Translations under genes and position numbers: made by a program
Notes under the pieces: model-generated
Database searches by the model: none
The model's input: the letters and a program-made list of their open reading frames with translations, nothing else
What the model was told of the DNA's origin: nothing
Part shown: positions 44,522-54,485 of the stretch, one piece after another
How positions within the stretch are numbered: position 1 is the stretch's first letter
How the letters are laid out: each line of letters begins with the position of its first letter
NCBI GenBank assembly: GCA_965229525.1
Contig: OZ245886.1
Coordinates: 2,728,001-2,792,000 of the forward strand
Source of the DNA: HXMU1420-13 sp965229525
GTDB taxonomy: Bacteria; Bacteroidota; Rhodothermia; Balneolales; Balneolaceae
Length of the DNA stretch: 64,000 bases
Direction: 5' to 3'

Positions 44522-46000
44522 TCAGTATTTCGCAGGTACGCCTTCACCTGGTAAAGATTTCTCGATAAATTCTCTTAAATGCTGATTCGAAAGTTCTAGA
44601 TCTTCATATCGGAGGTACATCATATGGCCACTTCGGTATCCTTCAAAATGAAGGCGATCTTTCATTTTTCCTGATGGATCAAGGTGCCACATCGAATATT
44701 TAGCATCGTAGTAGGTGGTTGCGCCGTCATAATAACCGGCCTGGAAAAGCACATGCATGTATGGGTTCATTGCCATTGCCTGACGCAGGTTTTCACCGGT
44801 ATTATCACCGGATCGATCCCATGGTCGAACTGGTCCAAACATGTTGTATTTGATATCAGTTACATAGTTCAATTCATTTTTGAAATAGTAATTGATAGCT
44901 GGTGTGAATGAATGCAACCAGGAGGTTAGCTCTGAATTGAAGTCAGGTCGAACTCCTGCATCATTTCTATCTAGCCCTTTATATCGAGAATCTAATCGAC
45001 CTACTGTGTTTCCTTCATGGCGAAGTAAGTCTTTCCAGAAAAAGGAAGTAGGAACGTCCAGGTTGTGTTGACGAATTACTAACTCATCCAATCCAGAATA
45101 CTCACTGAACATTTCAACGGCAGAATCGAATTCTTCTTCTGATGCCCACGCACCTTTTGCCATTACCGGGATCAACGTATTTTGAGTGTAGTTTTCTGAT
45201 AATTCGAGGACTTCGTATAAATCCATTGCCTGGAGTTCATCACTTAATTGACCATGATACCATGCTGCAGCCGTGTAGTATGGAAGACGATTAGCTGCTT
45301 TAACAGGCCCATCTCTATCGATTGCTAAATCGGTTGGAGAAACCAAAATAACCCCATTTAAATACATCCAATGTCGATTTTGAAGTTCGAGTGCTAAACC
45401 AGAAACTCGAGTTGTCCCATAACTTTCACCAATTAGATATTTTGGTGAATTCCATCTGTTTGATCGAGTCACAAAAGTATTTATCCACTCTGCCAGATAT
45501 TCGATATCCGCTTCCACTCCGAAAAATGTTTCTCTGTCCGTTTCTGGATCAAGAATTCTTGAATAGCCCGTATTTACAGGATTCACAAACACGATATCAG
45601 CAACATCCAACACAGAGAATGGATTGTCTTTTACACCATAGGGCTGAATCGGAAACCCTTCGTCATCAATTTTAAGTATTCTTGGGCCGGTATACGCCAG
45701 ATGCATCCAGACTGAAGCCGAGCCAGGTCCGCCATTAAATGAGATAATTAACGGGCGCTTTTCGATATCATCTACGTCCTTCCGCTGGTAGTACGTATAG
45801 AATAAAGTGGCAATGGCTTTGCCGTCCTCATCCCAAACCGGTTGAGTTCCAGCAGTTGCTGAATATTGGAAACGTTCGCCTAAAATTGTAGCCGTATGAT
45901 TCGTGGTGATGGAAGATTCTGCTTCAATCGCACGGTCTTGTGCAATAATTAACGTGGAACAAACACTATAAAACAGAATAGAAAGAGCAAACTTTTTCAT
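44522..46000 (-). CDS. S10 serine carboxypeptidase-like peptidase
   Basis: The 492-residue product has a signal peptide (cut after LIIAQ) and an S10 alpha/beta hydrolase fold. The substrate-binding segment is FNGGPGSASVWMH, the nucleophile lies in GESYGTTR near residue 192, and the His is in SGHMMYLRYEDL near residue 458. Such enzymes remove C-terminal amino acids from peptides. In Bacteroidota they are periplasmic and often found with other secreted peptidases. The cupin gene follows 15 bases downstream and may be cotranscribed. Confidence 0.92.
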   Translation of the reverse strand: MKKFALSILFYSVCSTLIIAQDRAIEAESSITTNHTATILGERFQYSATAGTQPVWDEDGKAIATLFYTYYQRKDVDDIEKRPLIISFNGGPGSASVWMHLAYTGPRILKIDDEGFPIQPYGVKDNPFSVLDVADIVFVNPVNTGYSRILDPETDRETFFGVEADIEYLAEWINTFVTRSNRWNSPKYLIGESYGTTRVSGLALELQNRHWMYLNGVILVSPTDLAIDRDGPVKAANRLPYYTAAAWYHGQLSDELQAMDLYEVLELSENYTQNTLIPVMAKGAWASEEEFDSAVEMFSEYSGLDELVIRQHNLDVPTSFFWKDLLRHEGNTVGRLDSRYKGLDRNDAGVRPDFNSELTSWLHSFTPAINYYFKNELNYVTDIKYNMFGPVRPWDRSGDNTGENLRQAMAMNPYMHVLFQAGYYDGATTYYDAKYSMWHLDPSGKMKDRLHFEGYRSGHMMYLRYEDLELSNQHLREFIEKSLPGEGVPAKY

Positions 46001-46178
46001 TGTATATCATTAATTAGTTACATGGCGATAAATAATGAAATCGGGGCAGCTATGCTGTAAAAAAAATGTATCTCTCTTTACAAAACGGGTATAAAACTTC
46101 GAAATCTAATAGGCTCGAAGTTATAGATTCGATATTTTCTGTGAAACGAGAGATATCATCACTTACACTCAATCGGCT

Positions 46179-47204
46179 ATGGATTTTTCTTTTTTTCGTT
46201 CAATGATAACTGCAATAGTGATCGTTGCATTTCTAGGTACAGGATGTGGTAAAAAAGGTGGGGGCTCAAACGGAATTACCGTTGATTTAATCGAGGCAAC
46301 TACTGAATTACCAGCTAAAGTTCGTTTATTTTTTCAGGTAGATTTGGGTGAAGAAATTAATTTCAGAGCTCTAAATGAATCAGATTTTGAAATCTATGAA
46401 AACAACCTTTTGATCTCTTCACTTGAGTCGCAGGCGAAGGTTCAAAACGAAGTAGGCTCATATTTATTCAGCTCAATTCTTTTGCTCGATTTAAGCGGAA
46501 GCGTTCTTAATGGGGATGCACTTCCGAGGGTGAAAGACGCGACGGTTAATTACATCGAAAATGTAATGCCAACTTCTTCTGAAGAGGACTATGGTGCGAA
46601 AGAAATGGCTGTATACTGGTTCGATGGTGAGGAAGAAATCCATCTTTTGGCTCCATTTACAATTGATAGAAACGCTATAATCGATTCCGTGCGTGCTATT
46701 ACTTCTGATATTAGCAACGACAATTCAACAAATTTGAATGGTGCTGTAATTCAGGGTTTATTTGAATTAGAAAATAGAATTTCAGAAAGAAATCAGGATC
46801 CAAGACTTTCTACCGCTGGTATGATGCTGGTTTTTTCTGATGGTGCCGATCAGGCGGGGCGTGCATCAGAAGATGCGGCTATTACAGCCGTTGAATCACT
46901 GACAAATCAGTATTCTGTGTATACAATTGGTTTAGGTTCAGAAATCGATGAGCGATTTCTAACTAGAATTGGTCGCGATGGATTTCAATTAGCCGTTAAC
47001 TCATTTGATTTAAATCAAGCATTTCTAGACATGGCTAGAGAAGTGGATGAAACCGCAGATAGTTATATTGTTCTGGAATATTGCTCTCCAAAGCGATCTG
47101 GCGATCATAAAATTGAGTTACGAGTTAACTTCGAAGAACGTGTAGGACGCATTACTACGGAGTTTAATGCGACAGGGTTTACGGGCGGTTGCGCGATTCA
47201 ATAA
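46179..47204 (+). CDS. vWA-domain lipoprotein
   Basis: The 341-residue lipoprotein (lipobox FLGTGC, Cys near residue 23) has an N-terminal beta-rich part, then a von Willebrand A domain from about residue 100. The MIDAS motif is DLSGSV, followed by STNLNGA and FSDGADQ. The C-terminal 60 residues form a small sandwich with two Cys. The intact MIDAS suggests metal-dependent binding to another envelope protein. No partner is adjacent. The gene ends in a hairpin that also serves the opposite kgd gene. Confidence 0.82.
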   Translation: MDFSFFRSMITAIVIVAFLGTGCGKKGGGSNGITVDLIEATTELPAKVRLFFQVDLGEEINFRALNESDFEIYENNLLISSLESQAKVQNEVGSYLFSSILLLDLSGSVLNGDALPRVKDATVNYIENVMPTSSEEDYGAKEMAVYWFDGEEEIHLLAPFTIDRNAIIDSVRAITSDISNDNSTNLNGAVIQGLFELENRISERNQDPRLSTAGMMLVFSDGADQAGRASEDAAITAVESLTNQYSVYTIGLGSEIDERFLTRIGRDGFQLAVNSFDLNQAFLDMAREVDETADSYIVLEYCSPKRSGDHKIELRVNFEERVGRITTEFNATGFTGGCAIQ

Positions 47205-47236
47205 AAAAACCAACCCATTTCTGAGTTGGTTTATAA
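47203..47236. terminator. Bidirectional terminator between vWA and kgd genes
   Basis: AACCAAC (47208-47214) pairs with GTTGGTT (47225-47231). A-rich and T-rich flanks on both sides allow termination in both directions. Confidence 0.85.
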
Positions 47237-47252
47237 TTTCAAGAGTGATGAA

Positions 47253-50200
47253 TTAAACCTTCATCGCATCTTCAACAAGTTTGGCTTGTTCTGCATCATG
47301 CATAGCTTTTTGACCTGCAGCCGGCGATGCTGATGCTTGTCGACCGGCGTAAACTAGTTTTTGGCCCAGATCGAATTGTTCCATAAAGCGGGTAGCCACG
47401 AATGTCCAAGCCCCCATATTTTTAGGCTCTTCCTGGCACCAAACTATATCTTTAACATGCTCCATTGACGCCAAGTATTCCTTTACGTCATTATCAGGGA
47501 ATGGATAAATCTGTTCAAGTCTGGCAATAGCAACATTTTCAATGTTGTTGTCTTGTTGATACTTAAGCAGGTCGTAATATACTTTCCCAGAACAAATCAC
47601 CAATCGTTCTAGTTTGTTTGTATCTGTGACATTTAAATCAGAGATAAACGGTTGGAACCCTCCATTTGCTAATTCTTCTGCATTTGAAGTAGCCATTGGA
47701 TGTCGAAGTAAACTTTTTGGCGACATCAATACTGTTGGTTTGTATTCCTTCCTTAGTGTCTGCATTCGAAGCATATGAAAATATTGTGCAGGTGTCGTCA
47801 GGTTCATAACATGCATATTATCTTCAGCACATAATTGAAGGAATCTTTCTAGCCTTGCAGAAGAATGTTCAGGACCTTGCCCTTCATATCCATGAGGTAA
47901 ATTCATAACTACAGACGTAGTTTGGCCCCATTTTGCTTCACTTGAAGAGATAAATTGATCGATGATAATCTGTGCACCGTTGGCGAAATCGCCAAATTGA
48001 GCTTCCCAAATTACAAGTGCATCTTTTTTAATAGAACTATATCCAAACTCAAAACCAAGTGCAGCATATTCACTTAGCAAGCTATTATGAATATGAAATT
48101 TTGCCTGATCATCTGACAAATTATTAAGTGGAGTAAAAGTCTGAAGAGTTTCTGTACCATGAAGAACTGCATGTCGATGCGCAAAAGTACCCCTTTCTAC
48201 ATCCTGGCCGGTTAATCGAACCGTTCTTCCTTCTTTTAAAAGGGTTCCAAAAGCGAGCGCTTCGGCAAATCCCCAATCAATTTTCTTTTCGTTCTTCTGA
48301 ACTAAATCAAAACGTTTTGCCAATTGACGTAGAAGCTTTGGATTAGCATCAAAATCAGTTGGAACGGTATTAATTTTTAAAGCGATTTCATTCAACTCTT
48401 CAATTGAGCAAGTCGTATCAGGCATTTCATACCAGTCCTTTTGATCCTGCTCAACCCGATCGAAGTAGGCATCCTGACCACCAAGATTTGGTGCTTGCTT
48501 CGCATCTTCAAAAGCTTCCTGAAGTAACTGATCAAATTCATCGAAAATGGCCTTGGTTTCTTCCTCAGAAAGCTCACCGTTTCTCACCAGGTGCTGAGTG
48601 TAAAGATCACGAACAGTGTTATGGTCGTTGATTTCTTTGTACAATCCTGGTTGAGTGAATGCTGGTTCATCGCCTTCGTTATGGCCGTGTTTTCTGTAAC
48701 CTATCAAATCGATGATCACATCCTTACCAAACTTCTGGCGATATTCAAGTGCCATTTGAATGGCATGAACAGCAGCCTCGGGTCTGTCGCCATTAACATG
48801 AAAAATGGGTGCCAGAACGGTTTTTGCCAAATCGGATGCATATTCAGTCGAGCGACCATCTTTGGGCAGGGTAGTAAATCCAATCTGATTATTTATGATT
48901 ACATGAATAGTACCACCTGTTTTATATCCCTCTAATTGTGACAGATTTAATGTCTCTGCAACCACCCCCTGACCTGCAAAAGCAGCATCACCATGCATCA
49001 ATACTGGTAGAATTCGTTTTTCAGCATCATCTTTTTCATGATGGTCTACAATAGCACGACAAGCACCTTCAACTACTGGGTTTACCGCTTCCAGATGAGA
49101 AGGGTTTGGCATTAATTCGATGGCAACTTCAACTCCATTTTCAGCTTTATGTTTACCACGGGCACCAAGGTGATATTTTACATCTCCTGATCCCTGAATT
49201 GTACTTGGATCGACATTACCCTCGAACTCAGCGAAAACACGGTGATAAGGTTTATTCATGATATTCACGAGCATATTCAAGCGTCCCCTATGAGCCATGC
49301 CAATGAAAATTTTCTCAATTTCCTTTTCGCTTGCACCTTCAAGGAGGAAGTGAATCATTGGGATTAAGGTGTCATTACCTTCTAATGAAAAACGTTTATG
49401 CCCGATATACTTTTTATGAAGGAATTCCTCGAAGGCCATTGCTTGATTCAACTTATGCAGAATCTGCTTTTTATTGTCATGAGATAATTCCGGATCGTTT
49501 CCTGTGGATTCCATTTTTTCACGAAGCCACCGGCGCTCTTCCAAATCAAGCAGGTGCATATACTCAGCACCGATACTTTCACAATAGGTATCTCTAAGTT
49601 TTTTAATGATCTCGCGAAGTGTGGCTTTTTTCTGATCAGGGAAAAGCATCCCACAATAAAACTCACGATCAAGATCCCACAGAGACAATCCGTAATACTC
49701 GAGATCAAGCTCAGGATTATGGCCCGGTTCTTTTTCCAGTGGATCGATGTTAGCGAGAACATGGCCTCGCATTCGATACATATTTATTAATCGCCAAACA
49801 CCGATGGTTCTACGATCTTCGGTGACTGATTTTGATGCACCGCCAAATGCACCAGAAAACATATCCTCGCCATAAGGAATTGGTTCGTAGGGGATTTCCA
49901 GGTCGGTGAAAATATCCATCCAAAAATCAGATTGGCCAGTAAGTAAATGGCTCACTTTCTGAAGAAATGCACCAGATTCAGCTCCCTGAATAATTCGGTG
50001 ATCGTAGGTGCAGGTCATGGTCATCACTTTGCTGATTCCTAAATGATTCAACATATCTTGAGACATTGCCTGATACTCCGCCGGATAATCAATGGCACCA
50101 GTTGCAATAATCGATCCCTGACCCTCCATTAATCTTGGAACAGAAGACACCGTGCCTAAAGTACCGGGATTAGTAATACTTATGGTGGTACCCTGATAAT

Positions 50201-50894
50201 CTTCAATTTGAAGTTTCCCTGTTCTAGCTTTAGTAACCAAATCAGCAAATGCATATAAGAACTCACGGAAGTTCATTTTATCAACACCTTTGATATTCGG
50301 CACGACCAGATTTCGAGTACCATCTTTATTTGGTAAATCGATAGCCACCCCAAGATTTACTTGTTCTGGAATTACTTTGAAGTGATCTTTTCCATCAAAA
50401 TGGTAGGTGTTATTGATAGATGGGAATTCTTTTAATGCCTGAATAACTGCCCAGCAAATAAAATGAGTGAATGACGCTTTTGGTTCATGGCGTTTTACCA
50501 AATGCCGATTGATGATTGTACGATCTTCGATCATCATTTTAACGGGAAGAACACGAAGCGAAGTAGCTGTAGGCACTTCTAAGCTTTGGTCCATGTTCTC
50601 AACAATCTTAGTTGCTACACCTTTTATCTTTTGTAATTCAGCATTCTTTGGAGCTTCAGAAATCACTTTACCTTTAGCCGGCATAACAACTTGTTCCATT
50701 ACCGGAGCTGACGTGCCATTTCTTCTGGTTTTATCAGCAGTTTCTTTTGCAGGGGCGATTGTGGATGTTTCTGTTAACTCGTCGAAATATTTTTGCCAAT
50801 GAAGAGGAACAGAATCCGGGGCTGATTTATACTGCTCGAATAATTCTTCTACTAAAGCTGAATTTGGCCCAAATAAGGCATCTAGTGATTTCAA
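47253..50894 (-). CDS. kgd: Kgd-type 2-oxoglutarate dehydrogenase E2-E1 fusion
   Basis: The 1213-residue protein starts with the short E1 N-terminal helix (FGPNSALVEELFEQYKSAP). An acyltransferase domain of E2 type follows to about residue 320, with the catalytic DHRIIQGAESG near 297. The thiamine-diphosphate E1 domains then carry HGDAAFAGQG near 637 and NNQIGFTT after it. No lipoyl domain is present, as in mycobacterial Kgd and corynebacterial OdhA. It should decarboxylate 2-oxoglutarate. No ATG fits the conserved start: TTG at 50892-50894 is used, with GAGG seven bases before it, and an in-frame TAA closes the frame 30 bases upstream. Confidence 0.93.
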   Translation of the reverse strand: MKSLDALFGPNSALVEELFEQYKSAPDSVPLHWQKYFDELTETSTIAPAKETADKTRRNGTSAPVMEQVVMPAKGKVISEAPKNAELQKIKGVATKIVENMDQSLEVPTATSLRVLPVKMMIEDRTIINRHLVKRHEPKASFTHFICWAVIQALKEFPSINNTYHFDGKDHFKVIPEQVNLGVAIDLPNKDGTRNLVVPNIKGVDKMNFREFLYAFADLVTKARTGKLQIEDYQGTTISITNPGTLGTVSSVPRLMEGQGSIIATGAIDYPAEYQAMSQDMLNHLGISKVMTMTCTYDHRIIQGAESGAFLQKVSHLLTGQSDFWMDIFTDLEIPYEPIPYGEDMFSGAFGGASKSVTEDRRTIGVWRLINMYRMRGHVLANIDPLEKEPGHNPELDLEYYGLSLWDLDREFYCGMLFPDQKKATLREIIKKLRDTYCESIGAEYMHLLDLEERRWLREKMESTGNDPELSHDNKKQILHKLNQAMAFEEFLHKKYIGHKRFSLEGNDTLIPMIHFLLEGASEKEIEKIFIGMAHRGRLNMLVNIMNKPYHRVFAEFEGNVDPSTIQGSGDVKYHLGARGKHKAENGVEVAIELMPNPSHLEAVNPVVEGACRAIVDHHEKDDAEKRILPVLMHGDAAFAGQGVVAETLNLSQLEGYKTGGTIHVIINNQIGFTTLPKDGRSTEYASDLAKTVLAPIFHVNGDRPEAAVHAIQMALEYRQKFGKDVIIDLIGYRKHGHNEGDEPAFTQPGLYKEINDHNTVRDLYTQHLVRNGELSEEETKAIFDEFDQLLQEAFEDAKQAPNLGGQDAYFDRVEQDQKDWYEMPDTTCSIEELNEIALKINTVPTDFDANPKLLRQLAKRFDLVQKNEKKIDWGFAEALAFGTLLKEGRTVRLTGQDVERGTFAHRHAVLHGTETLQTFTPLNNLSDDQAKFHIHNSLLSEYAALGFEFGYSSIKKDALVIWEAQFGDFANGAQIIIDQFISSSEAKWGQTTSVVMNLPHGYEGQGPEHSSARLERFLQLCAEDNMHVMNLTTPAQYFHMLRMQTLRKEYKPTVLMSPKSLLRHPMATSNAEELANGGFQPFISDLNVTDTNKLERLVICSGKVYYDLLKYQQDNNIENVAIARLEQIYPFPDNDVKEYLASMEHVKDIVWCQEEPKNMGAWTFVATRFMEQFDLGQKLVYAGRQASASPAAGQKAMHDAEQAKLVEDAMKV

Positions 50895-51143
50895 AGGATA
50901 AACCTCAGTTAGTTTTAAATCGATTTATAGGGATGAAATGATTGTCGGGAGAAAGTGAGTGTACTTAAATGCTGATTTATAACAATAAAAGCGATTTTAA
51001 AGGTACGTAGTTACGTTTTAAAAATCACAATAATCGGTTTTACAAACATTTGTGAAGAAGATTCATTCCGAATGGTTTTGAGGCTTTATATGGCTGCGAT
51101 CAAACCCTATATTCCAGCGTAAATTAATTAGGAGACATTCAGC

Positions 51144-52940
51144 ATGAGCGACACCGCTGCAAAACGAATAACCGGAGCAGAAGAGATTAACTGGGATTTG
51201 AGCGATTTATACACATCAAGTGAGGATCCCCAACTGGCAAGAGACAAAGAAGAAATTTTATCGGAAGCAGATGCATTTGCTACAAAATACAAAGGGAAGA
51301 TTGCAGATTTATCTGTTTTAGAGTTTAAAGGAATGCTTCAGGAATACGAAGCGCTACAAGATAAAGGTGGGAAAATAGGATCTTTTGCTTATTTGCAATG
51401 GAGTACAAACACCACAAATCCAGATTATGGCAAGCTTGTTCAGGAGTCGAATGAGTTAGGTTCAGAGCTCAATCAGAAATTAGTTTTTCTTGATGTGGAA
51501 TGGATGCAGGTTTCTGATGAAGAAGCTCAACAAATGATCGATGCTCCAGAGTTGGAATTCTACAAACATTATCTGGAGTCGTCTAGACGATACAAGAATC
51601 ATGTACTGAAAGAAGAGCAAGAGCAAATCCTATCAGCGAAAAGTGTAACTGGTAGATCTGCATGGGTTCGCTTTTTTGATGAGACCTTAGGTCAGGCAAA
51701 GTTCGAACTGGATGGAAAGGAATATGCCGAGCAAGAAGTATTGAGTAAGCTTCATGATGGAGATCGTGATCTTCGAATTAGAGCACATGCATCACTATCA
51801 AAGAAGTTCAAAGAGCTAGCTCACCCACTTACATATGTGTTTAATACTTTATTAGCTGACAAAAGCACGAATGATAAGCTGCGTGCATATCCGAGTTGGA
51901 TTACCTCTCGAAACATGGCTAATGAAACGGATGACGCAACTGTAGATGCGTTAGTAAATTCAGTTACTTCTCATTATCCATTAGTGCAGCGCTATTACAA
52001 GCTGAAGGCCAAGCTTCTTGGTCTGGAAGAGATGTTCGATTACGATCGATATGCGCCCATGATGAAAAATGAAGCAACTATCACCTGGGATGAAGCTCAG
52101 AATATGGTGATGGAATCATACACAGAATTCCATCCGACAATGGGAGAAATTACAAACGAGTTCTTCGAGAAGAATTGGATTGATGCCGCCATCAAGCCGG
52201 GGAAAAGAGGGGGTGCTTATTCAGCTAGTACGGTTCCATCTGTTCATCCCTATGTGTTTATGAATTTTGATGGAAAGATTCGTGACGTTCAAACATTAGC
52301 GCATGAATTAGGACATGGAGTTCATCAATATTTAAGTCGCCAGCAAGGACCACTTCAAGCCGGAACCCCGTTAACGACTGCTGAAACTGCTTCGGTGTTT
52401 GGCGAGATGCTGGTTTTCCAAAATCTATTAAAAGAACTTACTGATCCTAAAGAAAAACTCGCTCTAATCATTGGCAAAATTGATGATACAATTGCGACTG
52501 TTTTCAGACAGATTTCAATGAATCGTTTTGAAAATGCTATGCATACTGCGAGAAGAGAGGAAGGGGAATTAACTACAGAAAAGTTTTCCGAATTATGGAT
52601 GGAGCAACAAAAAGCTTTGTACGGTGATTCAGTAACACTAACGGATGAATATGGTATTTGGTGGAGCTACATACCGCATTTCCTTCACACACCAGGATAT
52701 GTTTATGCATATGCATTTGGAGAATTACTTGTTTTGGCTTTATATGAAGAATTCACAGAAAACCCAGATGGCTTTGCTGATAAATACATGGAACTACTAA
52801 GTGCTGGTGGATCAGAATGGCCACACGATTTAGTGGCTAAAATGGGTTTAGATATCCGTGATCCTGAATTTTGGAACAAAGGCCTGTCATCATTTAAAAA
52901 GATGATTGATGAAGCTGAAGAGTTAGCCAATAACTTATAA
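51144..52940 (+). CDS. pepF: Oligoendopeptidase F
   Basis: The 598-residue protein is an M3B peptidase with zinc motif HELGH at residues 387-391 in LAHELGHGVHQYL. The downstream Glu lies in TTAETASVFGEML, and a C-terminal segment holds YIPHFLHTPGYVYAYAFGELL. No signal peptide is present, so it is cytosolic and degrades short peptides. A clear ribosome site (AGGAGA) precedes the ATG. It is divergent from kgd; two short palindromes lie in the shared upstream region. Confidence 0.95.
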   Translation: MSDTAAKRITGAEEINWDLSDLYTSSEDPQLARDKEEILSEADAFATKYKGKIADLSVLEFKGMLQEYEALQDKGGKIGSFAYLQWSTNTTNPDYGKLVQESNELGSELNQKLVFLDVEWMQVSDEEAQQMIDAPELEFYKHYLESSRRYKNHVLKEEQEQILSAKSVTGRSAWVRFFDETLGQAKFELDGKEYAEQEVLSKLHDGDRDLRIRAHASLSKKFKELAHPLTYVFNTLLADKSTNDKLRAYPSWITSRNMANETDDATVDALVNSVTSHYPLVQRYYKLKAKLLGLEEMFDYDRYAPMMKNEATITWDEAQNMVMESYTEFHPTMGEITNEFFEKNWIDAAIKPGKRGGAYSASTVPSVHPYVFMNFDGKIRDVQTLAHELGHGVHQYLSRQQGPLQAGTPLTTAETASVFGEMLVFQNLLKELTDPKEKLALIIGKIDDTIATVFRQISMNRFENAMHTARREEGELTTEKFSELWMEQQKALYGDSVTLTDEYGIWWSYIPHFLHTPGYVYAYAFGELLVLALYEEFTENPDGFADKYMELLSAGGSEWPHDLVAKMGLDIRDPEFWNKGLSSFKKMIDEAEELANNL

Positions 52941-53021
52941 GAAATAACTCCTAATGTCCCATTTGTTTAGTACATTCAGCCCATATTTAGGTAAGAGGAT
53001 TCAAAAAAGTACAGCGTAGGA

Positions 53022-54485
53022 ATGTCGTTCGATAGACAAGAAAAAGCATTACGTGAGTTTAAGCAGATTATGGCCGATCTGGTACATTTGCTTAGAACGT
53101 CTTCTCGCGTACAATTAGCTTACATGTGTTGGGTTAATCACGCACGGCAACAGTTTGTGTGGGAAAGTAATAGCACCCATCTCCCGAATGTTATGTTCAA
53201 AGATCGCGTAGCGTTTGACCATCACTTTCTGAACGACTATAAAGAAATTACAGAGATCGTTCAGCTTAAAATTGGGGAAGATATTGCAAAAGGTAAATTG
53301 GGCCATTATTTCAATTTTGTTAATGCTAAACATATGCTCATTATGCCCTTCATCAATAAAGGTGAAACGGTAGCATTAACGGTGCTGGAATCAGAAAATG
53401 AGATCATACTTCGCGATTTGACCGATCAGTTGCATGCCTACAACAATGCCATGGTGAATGTTCTTGATACCTATCTGGAAGTTGTAGACTTACACGAACA
53501 GCAGAAAGAGTGGGAAGACTATGAGCATTCTTTAAATGCACTCGATTATAGATTGCATAGGGCAGATTTGCTCTCAAAAATGTTGGAAGAAATGCAATTA
53601 TTCCTCCCGAATGGCGGAGTCTTTTTGGTTGCACCTACCATGGATGGTTGGAGTAATGTTTTGACATCAAAATTCTCAAAAAATGCTCCCCATATTGGCT
53701 TAATGATGGAGGATAAATCGGTAGCTTACGATGCGATTGAAAAAGGAGTACCCGTGTTCAATATGCATTTTAATAACAATCCAAAATTGATTTCCAGTAA
53801 AGAAGGCAGAACGGAAGGTGCAAGTTTTGCAATGCCATTGCTTATTCATGATCGACGTCAGGCTGTTATTGTTACTTATGATTCGGATCCTCTTTCATTT
53901 AAAGAATCGACGAAACACAAACTAGCAAACCTTGTTCGAATTGCGTCGTTAGCAATTCAATCAGTTGTAAAAAAGTCTGGAATGACTGAAGAACTACTCA
54001 CTGAAAATTACGGTGCAGTAATGACTGAACTTTGGGAGATGGCCCTTGAAAACGAGATTAAAAAAACACAGTCTGGTAAAAACTCACATACCTGGTTTGG
54101 ACTTATCACTCCTGATGATCTTTCGACCTTAAGAACAAAATATAGATTGGAGGACTTACATCGCATTCAAAAGGACTTTGTTACATTTTTGAATCCAGCA
54201 AAACATGGAACACCTGGATATGTCGGCTTCAATTCGGATTACGTGTATGCATTTATCATTCAAAGCAATTCAGAAAATGCAGTTAATGATTGGATGGATA
54301 GCGTTCGAACCAAGTTGGCACATGGATTGAAGTTATCTGCGGGTGGGACACTTGATGTGAGCTTCAAAGCTGGTTTTACAAAAATCACTGCTGAGGATAA
54401 TAATGCTTATCAGGTACTTACCAAGGCCAAAAAAGCGCTCAGTGAAGTAGTAAAAAATGAAGAGCTTGAGCTTTTCGAAGCCTAA
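53022..54485 (+). CDS. GAF-like protein with a degenerate GGDEF-like end
   Basis: The 487-residue protein has no signal peptide or membrane segment. Residues 1-150 and about 185-320 each look like GAF-type sensory domains (first: AYMCWVNHARQQFVWESNST; second: GGVFLVAPTMDGWSNVL and SFAMPLLIHDRRQAVIVTYDSD). Residues 384-487 have the layout of a GGDEF domain (VGFNSDYVYAFIIQS, VSFKAGFTKI, VLTKAKKALSEV), but the GGDEF motif itself is absent. It may be a sensory or binding protein without cyclase activity. The fold assignment is inference. Its stop overlaps the deoB start (TAATG). Confidence 0.6.
   Translation: MSFDRQEKALREFKQIMADLVHLLRTSSRVQLAYMCWVNHARQQFVWESNSTHLPNVMFKDRVAFDHHFLNDYKEITEIVQLKIGEDIAKGKLGHYFNFVNAKHMLIMPFINKGETVALTVLESENEIILRDLTDQLHAYNNAMVNVLDTYLEVVDLHEQQKEWEDYEHSLNALDYRLHRADLLSKMLEEMQLFLPNGGVFLVAPTMDGWSNVLTSKFSKNAPHIGLMMEDKSVAYDAIEKGVPVFNMHFNNNPKLISSKEGRTEGASFAMPLLIHDRRQAVIVTYDSDPLSFKESTKHKLANLVRIASLAIQSVVKKSGMTEELLTENYGAVMTELWEMALENEIKKTQSGKNSHTWFGLITPDDLSTLRTKYRLEDLHRIQKDFVTFLNPAKHGTPGYVGFNSDYVYAFIIQSNSENAVNDWMDSVRTKLAHGLKLSAGGTLDVSFKAGFTKITAEDNNAYQVLTKAKKALSEVVKNEELELFEA

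Noticed and set aside
46096..46121. ACTTCGA/TCGAAGT inverted repeat before the vWA gene
   Set aside because: Short arms with a 12-base loop and no second site nearby; compatible with chance in AT-rich DNA.
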